From Lactarius indigo (lineage: Eukaryota; Basidiomycota; Agaricomycetes; Russulales; Russulaceae): a stretch of 64,000 bases of DNA. The stretch spans positions 1,860,001 to 1,924,000 of the forward strand of contig JAFKAC010000003.1 in assembly GCA_025766275.1 (NCBI GenBank). Reading direction: 5' to 3'. Below, piece after piece: positions 60,240 through 64,000 of this stretch. The position numbers were made by a program, and so were the translations under genes. The notes under the pieces were generated by a model that was not told the DNA's origin, did no database searches, and was given only the letters and a program-made list of their open reading frames with translations. Numbering within the stretch: position 1 is the stretch's first letter; each line of letters opens with the position of its first letter.

Positions 60240-60651
60240 TACAGTAGGAAGTGCCTCAGCATTGCCGCTTGCACAGCAGGTCTGAACCATGGTGGAGTAC
60301 CTTCAGCGGGCGCATCTTGAATACCAACGCGATCCAGAACCAGCAGTTGACACAAGAATAGATTACAAACCTGCAGCTCTCCGTGCCAAGTGCTGTGCCA
60401 TGGCAGTACTATAGGCAAGGCAACACCGTCTACAAGCCTATCTTTAATGATCTGGCCACGGACTAGCAATTTCCACATTGAGTAAGTGGCATATACAGAC
60501 TCATCACAGATTGTACTCACCATAGGCTAACGCCAAATCATGCTTACGCGGACAAAGTCGTCCGTTGTTGTAGGGGTCGGATAGTGCAGGTGGTTGGATG
60601 ACACGGTCTCCAGGAATTGGGTCCACAGGTGCGTTGATCTCAGGCTTAGCC
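60239..60651 (-). CDS. Small unrecognised protein
   Basis: ATG at 60651 gives MAKPEINAPVDPIPGDRVIQ, PPALSDPYNNGRLCPRKHDL, then over a 66-nt GT-AG intron VRGQIIKDRLVDGVALPIVL and PWHSTWHGELQ, possibly followed by a further exon ending AEGTPPWFRPAVQAAMLRHF. Splice sites are good and the frame is kept, which supports a real gene, but I recognise no family. The stop codon (60239-60241) lies at the edge of the palindrome at 60130-60239. Confidence 0.35.
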
Positions 60652-61209
60652 ATGTGAGAGGACTTGGAAGGCGTAGTCACAACGACGTAGGAAAGGGAAA
60701 GAGGAACTATTGACCAGAAGGTGTGTACGGTCAGCTTATATATCCAGTTGGTGTAAAGTTTGGTATGCAGTCCCAATTGCGACTGATTGGGCTGATTATG
60801 ACTGGGGAACACGTTATGAACACTCTCTAGTGTAGCTTGTTCACGGCGCTGTGACAAGCGTGCGTCCCACGAGCCAGGCCCACCGAGCTTCGCAAAAAAA
60901 ACGCTTGCAGCCCACGATGCCCACCGCTTGGGCGAGTTGGCGCTGGTGAACGTGGGATGCGAGAGGCACGTGAGGAACCGCCTCCAGAGGTGTAGCAACG
61001 CCGCCGGTGCGGGCGATGTCGGCAACGAAGGCTATATGTGCAAGCGTCCGTACCAGTGTGCTGGTGCGCATGCAGCGGGTGGAGGTGGCGGCAGAGGCAG
61101 GGTGGGCGTGCACGAGAACACTGGCGGACCAGATTGGGTCATGTACGTCGAAATACTCGGGCGTCGATATCATCATCACCGAAACTATGGAGTATTTTCT
61201 GTGTATTCA

Positions 61210-62363
61210 CTTACAATGGAATAAGGGGTCGCGGGACCACCTCACTCGGCTCCGGTGGCGTGTAGTAGAACGGGTCACCGTCATCCTCGTCATCGTACCC
61301 GCTATCCGCCACGGGCGGCCAATACGCGCATTCGAACCTACCCGCGTTGGCGCTAGGGTCTGTATTGGCGCGCGCCGATGATCCAGGGTTCGCGCGGGTT
61401 CGCTGTGGCCATGCGCCCGGGTCGCGACCATGCGAATACGCTACCGAGGTCCAGTGGCGGGGGGCGCACAGGGAAGGGCTTCAAGTTGTCGCGGCCAGTA
61501 CCGGTAGTGAGAGGCGGTGAGTAGTCTGGCGCGGGGGCGGCCAGCGCGACGTAAATCAGCTGCCGAATGTCGACGGCGCGTGCGCCGGCAGCCTAGGGAC
61601 GCGGACGTGGTGCCGCCGGTGGACCAGAATGTCGAGGTGACTCATGGACGCCATCTGCGCGCGAGCCATCTGCGTGTCGAGCGTCAGCGTCATTGAGGCG
61701 TGCAGCTCTGAGGGAAGCAGGGACACACCAGAGAAAGTGAGCGGACTACCGGCGTGGTCATACATCGCAACGAAGGTGAGCGCCGTTTGGGGTAGACGGG
61801 TTCGGAGTCTTTGGACCAGCGGTACTAGCGTTGATGGCTTGGATGGTCGTGTGACACGGGGGTCAGCGTCGGCAAGGAGGAGCAGGATGAGCTTCTGGTG
61901 GTGAATCCCGGTACCAGTAGATGCATGTGTTATGTGATATTAGGCCGGTATTTATGGTCAACGCTGGTGTTGATGAGGTCTGACGTGTATCTTGCGCACG
62001 AGGACACCACCGTACTTGGAAGGAGCCCTGAGCCGGTTGTTGGGATGGGTGGCATAGTGGTAGCACTCTGGTCGAAAAGAATGTCATTTCTCTACAAGTC
62101 ATGTCTACAATAGGTTGGTCGAATCTGGCTATCACACCGGTGACTAAGAACAGGTCAAACGGGTGGGATGTCGGCGAGCTACCAACCAGTGAGCGGGTAC
62201 TGTAATCTGCGCCTCGAAAAGTACACCCAGAGTCAGCACGCTGAAAAGTGATTGCAGGCTCGAAGAAGGGGATCATCGCTACGTTCGATATCCAGATCAA
62301 CATTGGATGTGTAGAACCCGACTTACCCGACTTTGGGGTATTCCCCGGCTTACGACCTCGCAT
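61210..62363 (-). CDS. Unrecognised gene, frame-broken or poorly resolved
   Basis: Coding-like segments on the minus strand follow each other in different frames: DLFLVTGVIARFDQPIVDM near 62130, KYGGVLVRKIHVRPHQHQ near 62010, QKLILLLLADADPRVTRPS near 61880, TALTFVAMYDHAGSPLTFSG, ELHASMTLTLDTQMARAQMA, LIYVALAAPAPDYSPPL, then ECAYWPPVADSGYDDEDDGD and SEVVPRPLIPL with TAA at 61210-61212. GC content and composition fit coding sequence. Joins need several introns or one-base shifts. The hydrophobic strand LILLLLADAD hints at a Rossmann or vWA-like fold, but I cannot name a family. Confidence 0.35.
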
Positions 62364-64000
62364 ATGTTTTTGGAGAGACTAGCTCCTTGGGCTGAACTTT
62401 TGCGACGTCGGAAATATTTAAGCATTTGTTCCTTTGACCTCCGAATAACTTGGATACAGGGTTCTCATGTTGGTAGAACGCAATTTTCTATAACCCAGTA
62501 CAAACCCTTACGGTAAAAGCCTGATCAGTCAGAAGGTACAGACTTGCGAAACGGTAGGAGAAAAAAGGCGTGCTACGGTCTTGACCAGAAAGTCAACGGT
62601 AAGCCAATAGACCAGCATTCCGGTAAGACCTAATAAAGAACTGTTCTCCCTAAGTGACACCGGAGACTCATCATCCTCAAGGACGTGGGAATACCATGAC
62701 CATATCGACGGCTGGTGATACAGAGACAACGAACAAAGCAAAGCTATAGGCCGAAGTCCCAAGAGTTGCTGTGGTAGTTGATCGATGTTGATCGTTGATC
62801 ACCTGTGAGAGGAACCCGGCGATATCACTTCCGACCCAATCACAGCTTCCCTCCCGCGTGCAAAACTTCGTAGCAACTCCATGGGCGGACGTCTGTAACG
62901 CCGGAGGAATGGAAGATCTAGCGAGGACGGACTTCGAAGGTCATAACGAACTGTGTTGCCGTGACTCGGAGAGATGTAGAGTATGCTGGAACGTATCATA
63001 TACAGAAACTGGGATTGCATGGCGAAGAATCCGAGGACTAGCGCATTTTATTTGGACGTCATGACCTCCCACGGATGTGCGTAACACGTTATATCACGCG
63101 CCGATGATCGAAGTGATGAAACTCCTCGCGCTTGAGTCGATCCGCCAGAAGGAGTAACCCCCAAATGGGTACTTTCGACCTAGTACTGTAGGCTAGCAGA
63201 CGTCAGCACTTGTGAGGTACATTGTTAACAAGTTTGGTGGCTTGCCGATTCAAGTTGTCCGACAACCGGGTCGGCGCCCGATCAGATGTCGAATAGGTGA
63301 GGTCGGCGGTTTCGGCTGTTTTCGCGGTGGGGCCTACAGTAAGGAAATTTCATGGTAGGGCTACCTCGCCGCATTGCTTGAGGAGGCCATTCACGGCAGT
63401 TCGTGAACATGGCAACTATGACATTGCGCACCTGAGCCAGATGGTTTGCCCGATCAGACGGTGATCTCATGCCACCTAGACTACGGTTCGCAAGAAATTT
63501 ATCACTAAATAAACCCACTTCTAGTTCCACGAAACTCTATAAGGGGCAACAAAGGCATTCAGAGGACACTGCATACAAAGAAAGTCCGGATAGCGATCAA
63601 ATCAAGACAGAACAAAAACGACTACAGGGTAAAAGATTTTGCATCGCCTCTGTCCAACCGTTGGAATAATGACTTGGCATCAAGACAGGGTGCAAGTAAC
63701 ACCACATGGTGAACGCAATGCATGGACAACCTACGTCGACGTTGCTATCTCTCCAGTTGAATAACAGAGACAGATAACATTCGTCTTCAGGTGGCGGGAC
63801 GGGCCGCATGGGCTGGAATGAATCATTCGCTGACAGAGAATTTAGCGCGTCACTACGGAGGGTCACATGGAAACGCAATGAGACTTACGACAAGAGTAGT
63901 CTCCGCAACCTCAATTTTATTTGACATCATTGCAGTCGCAACCCCCCTCACGCCCAACGTGACCCTTCCCACATTTCTCGCACCAAGCTCTAGTGCCAGC
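62364..64000. other. Sparse right end with fragmentary frames
   Basis: A minus-strand frame at 62529-62762 (SLYHQPSIWSWYSHVLEDDE, GMLVYWLTVDFLVKTVARLF) looks like part of a membrane protein, possibly an exon of a gene not recognised here. Other frames up to 64000 are short and without motifs. No repeat or RNA gene was recognised. Confidence 0.35.

Overview
The window is eukaryotic nuclear DNA from a filamentous basidiomycete, most likely an Agaricomycete. Genes are split by many 45-65 nt GT-AG introns, several of them in frame with the flanking exons. The families present are typical of mushroom-forming fungi: homeodomain and forkhead regulators, CE4 deacetylase with a C-terminal anchor signal, class I myosin, NBR1, and uracil-free house-keeping genes such as RPS9, RPL21, MED6, TRM6 and UTP13. 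No prokaryotic operon, CRISPR array, rRNA or convincing tRNA was found. Species cannot be named from the sequence alone.

Layout. 0-13 kb: 3' part of a peroxisomal acyl-CoA synthetase, a large CNH/GYF-domain protein, the divergent ribosomal pair RPS9 and RPL21, a chitin-deacetylase-like CE4 enzyme, a homeodomain gene, a Rossmann methyltransferase and a GON7-like KEOPS subunit. 13-15.5 kb is gene-poor. 15.5-30 kb: an SCI1-like protein, methionine aminopeptidase 2, an alpha/beta-hydrolase, an NBR1-type selective autophagy receptor, 4-amino-4-deoxychorismate lyase and the U3 processome protein UTP13. 30-38.5 kb: a degenerate trinucleotide tract, a forkhead factor with AT-hooks, two unrecognised proteins (one with a membrane span), riboflavin synthase and a Ser/Pro-rich coiled-coil protein. 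38.6-45.8 kb: myosin-I and, directly upstream on the same strand, its UCS-domain chaperone UNC-45/SHE4. 45.9-47.15 kb: a TA-flanked terminal-inverted-repeat element that fills the gap between UNC-45 and MED6. 47-58 kb: MED6, AP-3 sigma, V-ATPase subunit F, TIM21, an OAC1-like mitochondrial carrier and the MDM1-type PXA/RGS/PX tether. 57.7-64 kb: TRM6, then a sparse region with a 110-bp imperfect palindrome and only broken or unrecognised reading frames.

Genes are often in divergent pairs with very short shared 5' regions (93-260 bp): RPS9/RPL21, methyltransferase/GON7, SCI1-like/MetAP2, NBR1/ADC lyase, AP-3 sigma/V-ATPase F, OAC1/MDM1. Functional neighbours include translation (RPS9, RPL21, MetAP2, UTP13), myosin plus its folding factor, and endolysosomal traffic (AP-3, V-ATPase, MDM1).

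A recurring oddity is single-base frame breaks inside otherwise well conserved exons (homeodomain gene, methyltransferase, hydrolase, riboflavin synthase, the 36.6-kb gene). Their number, and their presence in an essential vitamin gene, suggest uncorrected assembly indels at least as much as pseudogenes. No wholly new multi-gene system was convincingly seen; the strongest candidate for something undescribed is the TIR element that appears to have become the MED6/UNC-45 intergenic region.
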